A program made the translations under genes and the position numbers. From positions 682,122 through 746,121 of the forward strand of contig NZ_JAGTXM010000001.1 of the NCBI RefSeq assembly GCF_018252635.1: a stretch of DNA of 64,000 nucleotides. Direction: 5' to 3'. Numbering within the stretch: position 1 is the first letter of the stretch; the number at the start of each line of letters is the position of its first letter. This DNA comes from Citrobacter amalonaticus. Lineage in GTDB: Bacteria; Pseudomonadota; Gammaproteobacteria; Enterobacterales; Enterobacteriaceae. The notes under the pieces are model-generated. The model made no database searches. It saw only the letters and a list, made by a program, of their open reading frames with translations, and was not told the origin of the DNA. Positions 48,068 through 58,275 of the stretch are shown here, one piece after another.

Positions 48068-49108
48068 TTACGGTGCAGGATAGGTATAAACCTGATGCAC
48101 CGCTTCAATCTCTGCTAACACCGCTTCGCTTAACGTCAGATGCAAGCTCTCGACGTTGGTTTTCAATTGTTCCATGGTAGTGGCGCCAAGTAGCGTGCTG
48201 GCAACAAACGGTTGACGACGAACGAAGGCCAGCGCCATCTGCGCCGGATCGAGATTATGGCGTCTGGCGATATCGACATACGCTGCCACGGCTTTTTGCG
48301 TCTGCTCGCCGCTGTAGCGGGTAAAGCGGCTAAACAGCGTATTGCGCGCCCCGGCAGGTTTCGCGCCGTTCAGGTATTTGCCGGTCAGCGTGCCAAATCC
48401 CAGGCAAGAATAAGCCAGTAGTTCAACGCCTTCGTACTGACTGACTTCTGCCAGCCCCACTTCAAAGCTGCGGTTGACCAGGCTGTAAGGGTTCTGGATA
48501 GTGACAATGCGCGGCAGGTCATGTTTATCCGCCAGATGCAGATAGCGCATCACGCCAAAGGCCGTTTCATTCGAGACGCCTATGTAGCGGATTTTACCCG
48601 CGCGCTGGAATTCCGCCAGCGCATCCAGGGTATCCAAAAGCGAGACCACCGGTGCAGAGTCGGTCCAGGTGTAGCCGAGCTTGCCGAAACAGTTAGTCGG
48701 GCGTTGCGGCCAATGAACCTGGTAAAGATCCAGATAATCGGTCTGAAGACGCTTCAGGCTATCGTGCAGCGCTTCACGGATGTTTTTACGATCCAGAGCC
48801 TGATTCGGGCGAATGCCGCTGTCGTTATTGCGTGACGGGCCGCTGACCTTGGAGGCGATAATCAACTTTTCACGATTACCATATTTGGCCAGCCAGTTTC
48901 CGACGTAAGTTTCGGTGAGCCCCTGGGTTTCCGGACGCGGCGGGACCGGGTACATCTCGGCCACATCGATCAGGTTAATGCCATTCGCGACGGCATAATC
49001 GAGCTGTGCATGGGCGTCGGCTTCGCTATTTTGTTCACCAAACGTCATTGTGCCCAGCCCCAGAGTACTAACTTCAAGTGAGCTGTGGGGTATACGGTGA
49101 TATTGCAT
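48068..49108 (-). CDS. tas: Tas, aldo-keto reductase
   Basis: 346-aa NADP-dependent aldo-keto reductase, nearly identical in length and sequence to E. coli Tas. Active-site residues: D in NLIDVAEMYPVPP, Y56-type Tyr, and the catalytic Lys of IIASKVSGP and His of YQVHWPQRP. In E. coli it complements prephenate dehydrogenase defects under starvation, hence its name. Physiological substrate not known. Divergently placed on the minus strand, convergent with lplT. Confidence 0.96.
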   Translation of the reverse strand: MQYHRIPHSSLEVSTLGLGTMTFGEQNSEADAHAQLDYAVANGINLIDVAEMYPVPPRPETQGLTETYVGNWLAKYGNREKLIIASKVSGPSRNNDSGIRPNQALDRKNIREALHDSLKRLQTDYLDLYQVHWPQRPTNCFGKLGYTWTDSAPVVSLLDTLDALAEFQRAGKIRYIGVSNETAFGVMRYLHLADKHDLPRIVTIQNPYSLVNRSFEVGLAEVSQYEGVELLAYSCLGFGTLTGKYLNGAKPAGARNTLFSRFTRYSGEQTQKAVAAYVDIARRHNLDPAQMALAFVRRQPFVASTLLGATTMEQLKTNVESLHLTLSEAVLAEIEAVHQVYTYPAP

Positions 49109-49215
49109 AGCCGTTTCCTTTTTATAATCACGACATAAGGATTATAAAAATGGCTGAGGGAAGGGAAAAAGGGAAGAAAAATTGTTAAGGCCAGCAGCGC
49201 GGCTGACCTCAACTC

Positions 49216-49434
49216 TCAACGTTCAATGATTTGAGAAACGTCGTCGCGGTTAATTTGCATGGCGTTGCCCTGCTGGTCGTGGTAGCTCACCAGACCGGTA
49301 TCGTCATCAATCTCAGGTTTCCCGTCGGTCAGGATCATCCGACCATCTTTGGTCGCCATGACATAATCGCTGCTACAGCCGGAAACGGCAAAAGCCAGTC
49401 CTACTGCGGAAATTATCACTGCCCATTTTTTCAT
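49216..49434 (-). CDS. ygdR: Small lipoprotein YgdR
   Basis: 72-aa lipoprotein of the YgdI/YgdR family. The signal peptide ends in the lipobox VSGC with Cys20 as lipidation site; Ser21-Ser22 follow, favouring outer-membrane sorting. The mature SH3-like domain ([34 protein letters not shown]) is conserved. Located between tas and ygdQ as in E. coli. Its role in the envelope is unknown. Confidence 0.95.
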
Positions 49435-49541
49435 CCATTTATCCTCACGTGGCCTGCGTCTGATAACAGTCTAGTAATAACCTGAAGTTGTGGGCAGGGA
49501 AAGCAGGAAAATCTTAATCTGAGAGGAGAAAAGGTGAGATA

Positions 49542-49564
49542 TTCGCTCCCCGGAGGGAGCGAAA
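49542..49564. terminator. GC hairpin after ygdQ
   Basis: CGCTCCC and GGGAGCG form a tight stem-loop (TCGCTCCCCGGAGGGAGCGA) starting eight bases beyond the ygdQ stop. Flanking sequence on the minus strand is only partly T-rich, so it may be a terminator or an mRNA-stabilising stem. Confidence 0.6.
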
Positions 49565-49571
49565 AGGGCAA

Positions 49572-50285
49572 TTACAACGGGTTCTTTTTGTTTCGCAACA
49601 AATTCAGGCTCTCGACCGCAATCGAGAAGAACATGGCGAAATAGATGTACCCTTTCGGCACGTGGACGTCGAAGCTTTCCAGAATCAGGGTGAAGCCCAC
49701 CAGGATCAGGAACGACAGCGCCAGCATCTTCACGGACGGGTGTCTGTCAACAAACTCGCCAATAGGACGCGCTGCAAACATCATCACGCCAACGGCAATC
49801 ACCACCGCCGCCATCATAATGAACAGATGATCGGACAAACCGACCGCCGTGATCACCGAATCCAGACTAAAGATGATGTCGAGCAGCATGATCTGCACGA
49901 TGGCCCCCAGAAAGGAGGTGACGCGCATGTTCATCCCTTCTTCTTCACCTTCAATGGATTCGTGGATCTCCTTACTCGCTTTCCAGATCAGGAACAATCC
50001 GCCAAGCAGAAGGATAAGGTCACGGGCGGAGATGGACTCACCAAACACCTCGAACAGCGGATTGGTCAGCCGGGTTACCCAGGCGATGGAGGCCAGCAGC
50101 GCCAGCCGCATGATCATTGCCGCCGCCAGACCGAGACGACGGGCGTGCGCACGTTGCGCAGTCGGGAGTTTTGCAACCACCAGAGAGAGGAAAATAATAT
50201 TATCGATCCCAAGCACGATCTCCAGCAGCGTCAGCGTACCGAGCGCAAGCCAGGCGTTAGGATCGGTTATCCATGCAAATAACAT
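49572..50285 (-). CDS. ygdQ: YgdQ, TerC-family inner-membrane protein
   Basis: 237-aa membrane protein with about seven helices of the TerC family (ALGTLTLLEIVLGIDNIIFL and LDIIFSLDSVITAVGLS hold the acidic residues typical of metal transporters such as MntX/Alx relatives). Start at ATG 50285, giving the E. coli length. Manganese or other metal export is plausible by family but not shown for YgdQ. It lies between ygdR and mutH. Confidence 0.94.
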   Translation of the reverse strand: MLFAWITDPNAWLALGTLTLLEIVLGIDNIIFLSLVVAKLPTAQRAHARRLGLAAAMIMRLALLASIAWVTRLTNPLFEVFGESISARDLILLLGGLFLIWKASKEIHESIEGEEEGMNMRVTSFLGAIVQIMLLDIIFSLDSVITAVGLSDHLFIMMAAVVIAVGVMMFAARPIGEFVDRHPSVKMLALSFLILVGFTLILESFDVHVPKGYIYFAMFFSIAVESLNLLRNKKNPL

Positions 50286-50348
50286 TGAACAAAGTCCTGC
50301 CAAAAAAAGAAACGCTAATTATATGCTTCCCGGGCACCGGGCGAAAGT

Positions 50349-51044
50349 CTAACGCTGTTGTAACAAAAAGTGGCGTTCCAGCAGGGCGCGTGTGAAGTTC
50401 TTTTTCAGATAAAAACCACGCGGCAACGTCAGTATTGGCTCGCCCTGGGCGCCGATCGCCTCGGTAAGCGCTTTGGCGTTTGCGGCCTTCGGGCGCAATT
50501 GTAAAAATTCGCCATGGCGGGCGGTAATACGTTCAACCTGACCGAGCACAATCATGTCCATTAATTCTTCCCAGTCGAGCCGTAGTTGACGGTCTTCTTC
50601 TTCATCAGGACTCCACAGCACCGGCGATCCCACCCGCCGCTGCGCAAGGGGAATGCTGCGCTCGCCTTCCACCGGGATCCACAATACCCGCTTCAGTTTG
50701 TGTCGCACGTGACTGGTTTCCCACGTCACACCACTGTTTCCGGTCAGCGGTGCGACACAGACAAACGTGGTTTCGAGCGGTCGTCCGAGGCTATCCACAG
50801 GAATGGTTTTCAACTCGACGCCTAATGCCGCGAAATCCTGTTCAGGCTTACTTCCGGCGCTGGCCCCCAGCCAGAGTTCCAGCAACACGCCGATCCAGCC
50901 TTTGTCCCGCTTGAGATCTTTCGGCGTAACAATACCTGCTATCGCCGCCAGTTCGCCAAGCGAATAGCCCGAAAGCTGCTGCGCCTGCTGGAGCAGAAGG
51001 GCTTCAGATTCCGGTGGAAAGCGTAAAGGATGGAGTCCGGACAT
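50349..51044 (-). CDS. mutH: Mismatch repair endonuclease MutH
   Basis: 231-aa restriction-enzyme-like nuclease that nicks the unmethylated strand at hemimethylated GATC sites when activated by MutL. Catalytic D70, E77 and K79 are found in [15 protein letters not shown], at the same numbering as in E. coli MutH. Start at ATG 51044. First gene of the mutH-ygdQ-ygdR direction and divergent from rppH across a 683-base gap. Confidence 0.97.
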   Translation of the reverse strand: MSGLHPLRFPPESEALLLQQAQQLSGYSLGELAAIAGIVTPKDLKRDKGWIGVLLELWLGASAGSKPEQDFAALGVELKTIPVDSLGRPLETTFVCVAPLTGNSGVTWETSHVRHKLKRVLWIPVEGERSIPLAQRRVGSPVLWSPDEEEDRQLRLDWEELMDMIVLGQVERITARHGEFLQLRPKAANAKALTEAIGAQGEPILTLPRGFYLKKNFTRALLERHFLLQQR

Positions 51045-51727
51045 GGTGTCACACCTTAGGTGAAAAAATGAACAAGGTTTTTATACCGTGGGAAAGAAGT
51101 TTATCGTTTTCCATATATGATATTCAATGCCATGATTTATATTGATTTTTAGTTTATGACATCACATGTTGCGCAACCGAAGCATGGGTTTTCCATTTCT
51201 GGTCACTGAATTTAAACAGGATCTTACACCATGTTATCCACAGAAAGATGGGATAACTGTGAAAAACCCCGACTACTGTTTCCATTTACAGCCTTGACGT
51301 GCGACAAAATCGAATTTTCACCCAATTTGTGTTTAACTTATTGGCATAATCTGTGGATAAAGTCAGCGCTGCTCGATCTTTCATCAGCCTGAAGATCGTC
51401 AGTGTGATGGTTATCACTCTTTTGGCTGCTAACAACTAAAGTTAGTCAGTAACTTCATGAATAACAGAAAATATTTTTTTTACCCTCCCGGCTGTTTATT
51501 CGGACTGTTCCGGGTTTTCCCGGAGTAATTCCGTACTTCTTCACAACTCTATCCACAGAAAAGGTGAATAAAATCGCCCAAATGGGTGAGTGTCTGTTTA
51601 TAACTTTGTCTTTAACTGTGAGTTATTCAATTGTTATTAGATGCACACCGCCTTAACTCAGTGGTTTACCGTCTGTCAGGAGTGTGAAACAATCATTCTC
51701 ATATAAGGTTTATGTTGAGGTAGTCCG
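51045..51727. promoter_or_regulatory. mutH-rppH intergenic region with DnaA-box cluster
   Basis: 683 bases without a gene. It holds a consensus DnaA box TTATCCACA at 51234-51242, an inverted one (TGTGGATAA) at 51352-51360, and single-mismatch boxes CTATCCACA (51549-51557) and GGTGAATAA (51563-51571, inverted TTATTCACC). I recall the E. coli mutH region being reported as a strong DnaA-binding site, so this could be a conserved DnaA titration or regulatory locus. Promoters for both divergent genes must also lie here. Confidence 0.65.
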
Positions 51728-52258
51728 GTGATTGATGACGATGGCTACCGCCCAAATGTAGGTATCGTAATTTGTAATCGTCAGGGGCAAGTGATGTGGG
51801 CCCGACGGTTTGGTCAGCACTCCTGGCAGTTCCCACAGGGTGGGATAAATCCAGGAGAATCAGCAGAACAGGCGATGTACCGGGAACTGTTTGAAGAAGT
51901 AGGGTTAAGCCGTAAAGATGTGCGAATCCTTGCCTCTACTCGCAACTGGTTGCGTTACAAGTTACCGAAACGTTTGGTGCGTTGGGATACAAAGCCGGTG
52001 TGTATCGGCCAGAAACAAAAGTGGTTTCTTTTGCAGTTGATGAGCGGGGACGCGGAAATCAATATGCAAACCAGCAGCACTCCTGAGTTTGACGGCTGGC
52101 GATGGGTAAGTTACTGGTACCCGGTCCGGCAAGTGGTTTCATTTAAACGCGATGTCTACCGCAGGGTGATGAAAGAGTTCGCAAGTGTTGTGATGGCGCT
52201 TCAGGAAGCGACGCCGAAGCCGCAAAGTACACCTGCTTATCGACGTAAAAGAGGTTAA
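51728..52258 (+). CDS. rppH: RNA pyrophosphohydrolase RppH
   Basis: 176-aa Nudix hydrolase that converts 5'-triphosphate (or diphosphate) mRNA ends to monophosphate, starting RNase E decay. The Nudix box spans residues 38-60 ([20 protein letters not shown], then VGL). The start codon is GTG at 51728, as in E. coli, with TTGAGGTAG upstream. The C-terminal Arg-rich tail (YRRKRG) is kept. Followed 12 bases later by ptsP, its usual operon partner. Confidence 0.97.
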   Translation: MIDDDGYRPNVGIVICNRQGQVMWARRFGQHSWQFPQGGINPGESAEQAMYRELFEEVGLSRKDVRILASTRNWLRYKLPKRLVRWDTKPVCIGQKQKWFLLQLMSGDAEINMQTSSTPEFDGWRWVSYWYPVRQVVSFKRDVYRRVMKEFASVVMALQEATPKPQSTPAYRRKRG

Positions 52259-52270
52259 GCCACGCAAATT

Positions 52271-54517
52271 ATGCTCACCCGCCTGCGCGAAATAGTCGAA
52301 AAGGTGGCCAGTGCTCCGCGTCTGAATGAAGCGCTGAATATTCTGGTCACTGACATCTGTCTTGCGATGGATACGGAGGTCTGCTCGGTTTACCTGGCCG
52401 ATCATGACCGGCGTTGTTATTACCTTATGGCGACGCGAGGACTTAAAAAACCGCGCGGTCGAACTGTCGCACTCGCGTTTGATGAAGGTATCGTCGGCCT
52501 GGTTGGCAGGCTGGCGGAACCTATCAACCTCGCGGATGCGCAAAAACATCCCAGTTTTAAATACATCCCCTCGGTAAAGGAAGAGCGCTTCCGTGCTTTC
52601 CTCGGTGTGCCGATCATTCAGCGTCGTCAACTGCTGGGCGTTCTTGTTGTACAACAGCGCGAACTGCGCCAGTACGATGAAAGTGAAGAATCTTTCCTGG
52701 TGACGCTCGCCACGCAGATGGCGGCGATCCTGTCACAATCTCAGCTTACCGCCCTGTTTGGCCAGTATCGCCAGACGCGTATTCGGGCGCTGCCGGCGGC
52801 GCCGGGCGTGGCCATTGCGGAAGGCTGGCAGGATGCGACGCTACCGTTGATGGAGCAGGTGTATCAGGCCTCGACGCTGGATCCCGCTCTGGAACGTGAG
52901 CGCCTGACCGGCGCGCTGGAAGAAGCGGCAAATGAGTTTCGCCGTTACAGCAAGCGATTTGCCGCTGGCGCACAGAAAGAGACCGCCGCGATATTCGATC
53001 TCTATTCGCACCTGCTCTCCGATGCTCGCCTGCGACGCGAGCTGTTTACCGAAGTCGATAACGGCTCGGTGGCGGAGTGGGCGGTCAAAACGATCATCGA
53101 AAAGTTTGCCGAGCAGTTTGCCGCGCTGAGCGACAACTATCTTAAAGAACGGGCAGGCGACCTGCGTGCGCTGGGCCAACGCTTACTGTTCCATCTCGAT
53201 GATTCCATTCAAGGGCCAAATGCCTGGCCAGAACGTTTCGTACTGGTAGCTGACGAACTCTCCGCCACAACACTCGCGGAACTGCCGCAGGACCGACTGG
53301 CGGGCGTTGTGGTTCGCGACGGGGCGGCCAACTCCCATGCTGCGATCATGGTGCGTGCGTTGGGTATTCCCACCGTAATGGGCGCTGATATTCAACCCTC
53401 GGTGTTACACCGTCGCACGCTGGTGGTGGATGGCTATCGTGGTGAGCTGCTGGTCGATCCTGAACCAGTATTAATCCAGGAATATCAGCGGTTAATCAGC
53501 GAAGAGAATGAACTCAGCCGTCTGGCGGAAGATGACGTCAATTTACCCGCACAGCTGAAAAGCGGTGAGCGGGTCAAAGTGATGCTGAACGCGGGGCTTA
53601 GCCCTGAACATGAAGAAAAACTGGGCAGTCGTATTGACGGCATAGGCCTGTATCGCACCGAAATTCCCTTCATGCTGCAAAGCGGTTTTCCTTCTGAAGA
53701 GGAGCAGGTGGCGCAGTATCAGGGCATGTTGCAGATGTTTAACGACAAGCCGGTGACGCTGCGAACGCTGGACGTTGGCGCGGACAAACAGTTGCCATAC
53801 ATGCCAATCAGTGAGGAGAATCCCTGCCTGGGCTGGCGAGGGATCCGCATTACGCTCGATCAGCCGGAGATCTTCCTTGTCCAGGTCCGCGCCATGCTGC
53901 GTGCCAATGCGGCGACGGGTAACCTGAGTATTCTGCTGCCGATGGTAACCAGTATCGATGAGGTGGATGAAGCGCGCCGCCTGATTGAACGTGCGGGCCG
54001 CGAAGTGGAAGAGATGATTGGGTACGCGATCCCGAAACCGCGTATCGGCATCATGCTGGAAGTGCCGTCAATGGTCTTTATGCTGCCGAATCTGGCGAGC
54101 CGCGTCGATTTTATTTCCGTCGGGACTAACGATCTGACCCAGTATGTGCTGGCGGTGGATCGCAACAACACGCGCGTCGCCAGCATCTACGACAGTCTGC
54201 ATCCGGGGATGTTACGTGCGCTGTCATTGATTGCACAGGAAGCCGAGCGCAGTGATATTGATCTGCGCGTATGTGGCGAAATGGCGGGCGATCCGATGTG
54301 CGTGACCATCCTGATTGGGCTGGGTTTTCGCCATCTCTCAATGAACGGTCGCTCCGTGGCGCGCGTGAAATACCTGCTGCGCCGCATTGATTACGAAGAG
54401 GCCAAAACGCTTGCTCAGCGTAGCCTTGAGGCGCAACTGGCAACGGAAGTGCGTCATCAGGTGGCGGCGTTTATGGAGCGGCGTGGGATGGGCGGTCTGA
54501 TCCGTGGGGGGATGTAA
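52271..54517 (+). CDS. ptsP: PtsP (enzyme I-Ntr) of the nitrogen phosphotransferase system
   Basis: 748-aa phosphoenolpyruvate-protein phosphotransferase that feeds NPr and EIIA-Ntr. An N-terminal GAF domain (about 1-150) senses nitrogen status (glutamine and 2-oxoglutarate in E. coli), followed by the enzyme I domains. The phosphorylated His is H356 in GAANSHAAIMVRALG; PEP-binding motifs are DGIGLYRTEIPF and SVGTNDLTQYVLAVDRNN, with the catalytic Cys in DLRVCGEMAGDP. Same length as E. coli PtsP and cotranscribed with rppH. Confidence 0.97.
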   Translation: MLTRLREIVEKVASAPRLNEALNILVTDICLAMDTEVCSVYLADHDRRCYYLMATRGLKKPRGRTVALAFDEGIVGLVGRLAEPINLADAQKHPSFKYIPSVKEERFRAFLGVPIIQRRQLLGVLVVQQRELRQYDESEESFLVTLATQMAAILSQSQLTALFGQYRQTRIRALPAAPGVAIAEGWQDATLPLMEQVYQASTLDPALERERLTGALEEAANEFRRYSKRFAAGAQKETAAIFDLYSHLLSDARLRRELFTEVDNGSVAEWAVKTIIEKFAEQFAALSDNYLKERAGDLRALGQRLLFHLDDSIQGPNAWPERFVLVADELSATTLAELPQDRLAGVVVRDGAANSHAAIMVRALGIPTVMGADIQPSVLHRRTLVVDGYRGELLVDPEPVLIQEYQRLISEENELSRLAEDDVNLPAQLKSGERVKVMLNAGLSPEHEEKLGSRIDGIGLYRTEIPFMLQSGFPSEEEQVAQYQGMLQMFNDKPVTLRTLDVGADKQLPYMPISEENPCLGWRGIRITLDQPEIFLVQVRAMLRANAATGNLSILLPMVTSIDEVDEARRLIERAGREVEEMIGYAIPKPRIGIMLEVPSMVFMLPNLASRVDFISVGTNDLTQYVLAVDRNNTRVASIYDSLHPGMLRALSLIAQEAERSDIDLRVCGEMAGDPMCVTILIGLGFRHLSMNGRSVARVKYLLRRIDYEEAKTLAQRSLEAQLATEVRHQVAAFMERRGMGGLIRGGM

Positions 54518-54665
54518 AAGCGCTATACAGATCTTTTACATCTTCTCCGCAGCCTCGTTAACCCCCTTATGCTATCATTCGCTCCTTTGGAGCGCCTGTA
54601 AGCAGTGGGTGCGCATATCGCTCGCTGAGTCTTTTCAGCGGAATAACAAGAACTTGTGGTGACAG

Positions 54666-55541
54666 ATGACCAGTAGCTATCTGCATTTTCCGGAATTCGA
54701 TCCGGTCATTTTCTCAATTGGGCCCGTTGCACTTCGTTGGTACGGCTTAATGTATCTGGTGGGCTTCATTTTCGCGATGTGGCTGGCGACGCGCCGTGCC
54801 AGTCGCCCTGGCAGTGGCTGGACTAAGAATGAAGTCGAAAACTTACTCTATGCAGGTTTCCTCGGGGTCTTCCTCGGCGGGCGTATTGGCTACGTGCTGT
54901 TCTATAACTTTCCGCTGTTTCTGGATAATCCGCTGTACCTGTTCCGCGTCTGGGATGGGGGCATGTCCTTCCACGGTGGCCTGATTGGTGTGATTCTGGT
55001 GATGATTATTTTCGCCAAACGCACGAAGCGTAGTTTCTTCCAGGTCTCTGATTTCATTGCCCCCCTGATTCCCTTTGGTCTGGGTGCCGGGCGTCTGGGT
55101 AACTTTATCAATGGCGAACTGTGGGGCCGTGTCGACCCGAATTTCTCATATTCTATGCTGTTTCCCGGGTCACGCACTGAAGATATTCTGTTGCTGCAAA
55201 CCAACCCGCAATGGCAATCTATTTTTGATACCTACGGCTCCCTACCGCGCCACGCGTCTCAGCTTTATGAGATGGCGCTGGAAGGCGTAGTGCTGTTTAT
55301 CATTCTTAACCTGTTTATTCGTAAACCGCGTCCAATGGGGTCAGTCTCCGGACTGTTTTTGATTGGCTACGGTACGTTTCGTATCATTGTTGAATTCTTC
55401 CGTCAGCCGGATCAGCAGTTCACCGGTGAATGGGTACAGTACATCAGCATGGGACAGATCCTCTCGATTCCGATGATTGTCGCTGGTGTGATCATGATGG
55501 TTTGGGCCTATCGTCGTCGCCCACTGCAACACGTTTCCTGA
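54666..55541 (+). CDS. lgt: Prolipoprotein diacylglyceryl transferase Lgt
   Basis: 291-aa essential inner-membrane enzyme that attaches diacylglycerol from phosphatidylglycerol to the lipobox cysteine of prolipoproteins, such as YgdR in this window. Seven membrane helices; the active-site His lies in [11 protein letters not shown] and the Lgt signature [14 protein letters not shown] is intact. Followed six bases later by thyA, whose expression is known to be coupled to lgt in E. coli. Confidence 0.97.
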   Translation: MTSSYLHFPEFDPVIFSIGPVALRWYGLMYLVGFIFAMWLATRRASRPGSGWTKNEVENLLYAGFLGVFLGGRIGYVLFYNFPLFLDNPLYLFRVWDGGMSFHGGLIGVILVMIIFAKRTKRSFFQVSDFIAPLIPFGLGAGRLGNFINGELWGRVDPNFSYSMLFPGSRTEDILLLQTNPQWQSIFDTYGSLPRHASQLYEMALEGVVLFIILNLFIRKPRPMGSVSGLFLIGYGTFRIIVEFFRQPDQQFTGEWVQYISMGQILSIPMIVAGVIMMVWAYRRRPLQHVS

Positions 55542-55547
55542 GGAACC

Positions 55548-56342
55548 ATGAAACAGTATTTAGAACTGATGCAAAAAGTGCTGGATGAAGGCACACAGAA
55601 AAACGACCGTACCGGAACCGGAACGCTTTCCATTTTTGGTCATCAGATGCGTTTTAACCTGCAGGAAGGATTCCCGCTGGTGACGACAAAACGTTGCCAC
55701 TTGCGCTCCATCATCCACGAGCTGCTGTGGTTCCTGCAAGGTGACACCAACGTGGCCTATCTGCACGACAATAACGTCACCATCTGGGACGAATGGGCGG
55801 ATGAAAACGGCGACCTGGGTCCGGTGTATGGCAAACAGTGGCGCGCCTGGCCGACGCCGGACGGTCGCCACATTGACCAGATCGCGACGGTACTGAACCA
55901 GTTGAAAAATGATCCCGATTCGCGCCGTATTATCGTTTCGGCGTGGAACGTTGGCGAACTGGACAAAATGGCGCTGGCGCCGTGCCATGCGTTCTTCCAG
56001 TTCTATGTTGCGGATGGCAAACTTTCTTGTCAGCTGTATCAGCGCTCCTGCGACGTGTTCCTCGGCCTGCCGTTTAACATCGCCAGCTATGCGTTGCTGG
56101 TGCATATGATGGCGCAGCAGTGCGATCTGGAGGTCGGCGATTTCGTCTGGACCGGTGGTGACACGCATCTGTACAGCAACCACATGGAGCAGACGCATCT
56201 GCAACTGACTCGCGAACCGCGCGCGCTGCCGAAACTGGTGATTAAACGTAAACCCGATTCCCTCTTCGACTACCGCTTCGATGATTTTGAAATCGAGGGT
56301 TACGACCCGCATCCCGGGATAAAAGCGCCGGTTGCTATCTGA
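55548..56342 (+). CDS. thyA: Thymidylate synthase ThyA
   Basis: 264-aa enzyme making dTMP from dUMP with methylenetetrahydrofolate. Catalytic Cys146 is in [13 protein letters not shown]; the folate and nucleotide motifs [17 protein letters not shown] and [18 protein letters not shown] are present, and the C-terminus ends IKAPVAI as in E. coli. The ATG at 55548 follows TGAGGAACC right after lgt. An intrinsic terminator lies 22 bases downstream. Confidence 0.98.
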   Translation: MKQYLELMQKVLDEGTQKNDRTGTGTLSIFGHQMRFNLQEGFPLVTTKRCHLRSIIHELLWFLQGDTNVAYLHDNNVTIWDEWADENGDLGPVYGKQWRAWPTPDGRHIDQIATVLNQLKNDPDSRRIIVSAWNVGELDKMALAPCHAFFQFYVADGKLSCQLYQRSCDVFLGLPFNIASYALLVHMMAQQCDLEVGDFVWTGGDTHLYSNHMEQTHLQLTREPRALPKLVIKRKPDSLFDYRFDDFEIEGYDPHPGIKAPVAI

Positions 56343-56363
56343 ACCGGGTTTATCCTGTCATAG

Positions 56364-56391
56364 CCGACGCCTTAGCGCGTCGGTTTTTTTT
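56364..56391 (+). terminator. Intrinsic terminator of lgt-thyA
   Basis: CCGACGC (56364-56370) pairs with GCGTCGG (56377-56383) around CTTAGC, followed by eight T residues. Confidence 0.92.
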
Positions 56392-56526
56392 ACCCTAATT
56401 TTCGTTTTTCGGTGCGGGTTCCTGAAATGTTGCAATTCGCTGCAACAGGGGACGTTTTCCTCGTAATGCGCCGAAAAAGCTGAATTCTCGCCTCGTTTTA
56501 ATCTCCTGACGCGCCATACTGCCGCC

Positions 56527-56997
56527 ATGAAAACACAACAGGGCTATACGCTCATCGAAACGCTGATCGCGATGCTCATTATTATTAGCCTGAGTGCCAC
56601 AGGACTCTACGGCTGGCAGCAGTGGCAGCAACAGCAACATCTCTGGCAGACCGCCTGTCAGCTGCGCGATTTCTTGCTGCAACTACGGGAGGACGCCAAC
56701 TGGCATAACCGCGATCACATCATTACCGCCATCAGGGAGGACGCGTCATGGTGCCTTGTCAGTTCGACAGCCTCACAAACTACTTGTACGCCGCACTCTG
56801 CGTTCGTTTTTGTGCCGCTCTGGCGCGATGTCGACCTTGTCGGAATCACCGCCTCGCTGGCGTTTTATGGTCAACGCAATACCGCGTGGCCGGGGAACGT
56901 TCGCCTGAAAAATGCGACAGGCGAGTGGCGGGTGGTGGTTTCGCCCTGGGGACGCATCCGCCTGTGCGAGCGCGACGATACCCAGGGCTGCCAGTAA
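56527..56997 (+). CDS. ppdA: PpdA, type IV minor pseudopilin
   Basis: 156-aa prepilin-like protein processed by a prepilin peptidase. The short leader MKTQQG precedes the cleavage site G^[10 protein letters not shown] with Glu5 of the mature protein, and a hydrophobic helix follows. First gene of the ppdA-ppdB-ygdB-ppdC operon that lies upstream of recC in enterics and supplies minor pilins for type IV pili or related competence-like pili. It overlaps the ppdB start by ten bases. Confidence 0.93.
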   Translation: MKTQQGYTLIETLIAMLIIISLSATGLYGWQQWQQQQHLWQTACQLRDFLLQLREDANWHNRDHIITAIREDASWCLVSSTASQTTCTPHSAFVFVPLWRDVDLVGITASLAFYGQRNTAWPGNVRLKNATGEWRVVVSPWGRIRLCERDDTQGCQ

Positions 56998-57551
56998 GAG
57001 AACGTGGTTTTTCTCTGCTTGAGGTGCTGATTGCAATGGCGATCAGCAGTGTACTTTTGCTGGGAGCCGCCCGTTTTTTGCCAGCGTTACAGCGCGATAT
57101 TTTGCAGCAGACTCGCAAACTCGCGCTGGAAGATGATGTGTGGCAGCGGGTGTACACCGTCGCGAAGCACCTTCAACGCGCAGGGTATTGTCACGGTAAC
57201 TGTAGCGGCGAAGGGGTAAGTATTACCGACGCGGGCCGGTGTGTCATCGTTCAGTGGGACGCCAATGCAAATGGCGTCTTTGAAAACGAGCCGGTGAAGG
57301 AGGCAGAACAAACCGGGTTTCGCCTGAGTGACAACGTGCTGGAGACGCAGCGCGGCGCGAAAACGTGTAACGGAAAAGGATGGGATAAAATGACCGATCC
57401 TGACGTTGTGCAGATTACGGCATTTGAGGTCACGCGCCAGGATATCGTGGGCTTTGCGCCCGAACTGACCTTACATCTGCGCGGTATTAGCCGGGTGGAC
57501 CCGCAAACTGTAGCTGATGCACGCTACAGCGTTACTGGTTTTAATTTATGA
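56988..57551 (+). CDS. ppdB: PpdB, type IV minor pseudopilin (probable CTG start)
   Basis: 187 aa, as in E. coli PpdB, if begun at the CTG at 56988 (leader MPVRERG, cleavage before [10 protein letters not shown] with mature Glu5). No ATG, GTG or TTG starts the conserved protein at this place; a GTG at 56964 would give eight more residues and a 15-residue leader. The frame is also open far upstream inside ppdA, which is not coding. Contains several cysteines (YCHGNC, KTCNGKG). The stop overlaps the ygdB start by four bases, so the operon is translationally coupled. Confidence 0.85.
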   Translation: MPVRERGFSLLEVLIAMAISSVLLLGAARFLPALQRDILQQTRKLALEDDVWQRVYTVAKHLQRAGYCHGNCSGEGVSITDAGRCVIVQWDANANGVFENEPVKEAEQTGFRLSDNVLETQRGAKTCNGKGWDKMTDPDVVQITAFEVTRQDIVGFAPELTLHLRGISRVDPQTVADARYSVTGFNL

Positions 57552-57955
57552 ATCGCGAGCGGGGTGTCTCCTCTCTGGCGCTGGTTCTGCTGTTGCTGGT
57601 CCTTGGCAGTTTACTGTTACAAGGCGTTAATCAGCAGCAGAGCCGTTTTGCCTGGCGGGTGGCGATAGAAAGTCAGGCTCTACAGCGTCAGGCTGTCGTG
57701 CAGTCCGCTATGGAGTGGGGCAGGATGCAGCCATGGTCGATAAGCTCAGATAAACCGTGTCGGTATTACGGGGAAGCCAATGTCCCCGTCTGCTTGCGCA
57801 GACTCGCTAATCGCCGCGCTTTGCTTGTTGCCAGCTATCAGGGAATGTCTCTATGGCGCGCAGGTGAACAGCAGGAGGAAAGCGTCGTTTTTTCTCCTCA
57901 TGGCTGGAGCGACTTCTGTCCGCTACGGGAGGTTACGTTATGCCAGATCCCCTGA
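57548..57955 (+). CDS. ygdB: YgdB, minor pseudopilin-operon protein
   Basis: 135 aa with an N-terminal membrane helix ([20 protein letters not shown]) after a short basic start MNRERG, then a small periplasmic domain with three or four cysteines. YgdB resembles PilX-like minor pilins that lack the usual mature Glu5 (here V-S-S-L-A). It overlaps ppdB by four bases and ppdC by 16, so translation of all is coupled. Confidence 0.9.
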   Translation: MNRERGVSSLALVLLLLVLGSLLLQGVNQQQSRFAWRVAIESQALQRQAVVQSAMEWGRMQPWSISSDKPCRYYGEANVPVCLRRLANRRALLVASYQGMSLWRAGEQQEESVVFSPHGWSDFCPLREVTLCQIP

Positions 57956-58260
57956 ACCGTCAGCGCGGGTTTAGCTTGCCGGAAGTGATACTGGCAATGG
58001 TTCTCATGGTGATGGTGGTGACGGCGCTGACCGGATATAAGCGGGCGCTGATGAACAGTTTTTTCACCAGAGACCAGTCTCTTCAACTCTGGCGGCAGGG
58101 CTGGCAGCAGACGCAACTGCGTTTGTTTTCGCCACCGCTTAACTGGCAGGTCAAGCGGATGCAGACAACGCAGGCGGGATGTGTCAGCATCAGCGTTACG
58201 CTATCTTCTCCACTGGGCAGGCAGGGAAAAATGACGCGTCTGCATTGCCCGAACCGTTAG
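57940..58260 (+). CDS. ppdC: PpdC, type IV minor pseudopilin
   Basis: 106-aa prepilin-like protein: leader [10 protein letters not shown], then G^[10 protein letters not shown] with the mature Glu5 and a long hydrophobic helix; small C-terminal domain with two cysteines (AGCVSIS and HCPNR). Last of the pseudopilin set, 15 bases before recC. The start lies within the ygdB 3' end. Confidence 0.92.
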   Translation: MPDPLNRQRGFSLPEVILAMVLMVMVVTALTGYKRALMNSFFTRDQSLQLWRQGWQQTQLRLFSPPLNWQVKRMQTTQAGCVSISVTLSSPLGRQGKMTRLHCPNR

Positions 58261-58275
58261 TTGTCAGGAGTCTCT

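Noticed and set aside
56748-56987. An ATG-initiated frame running into ppdB from inside ppdA
   Set aside because: It is out of frame inside ppdA, contains no pilin features, and would bury the prepilin leader deep in the protein.
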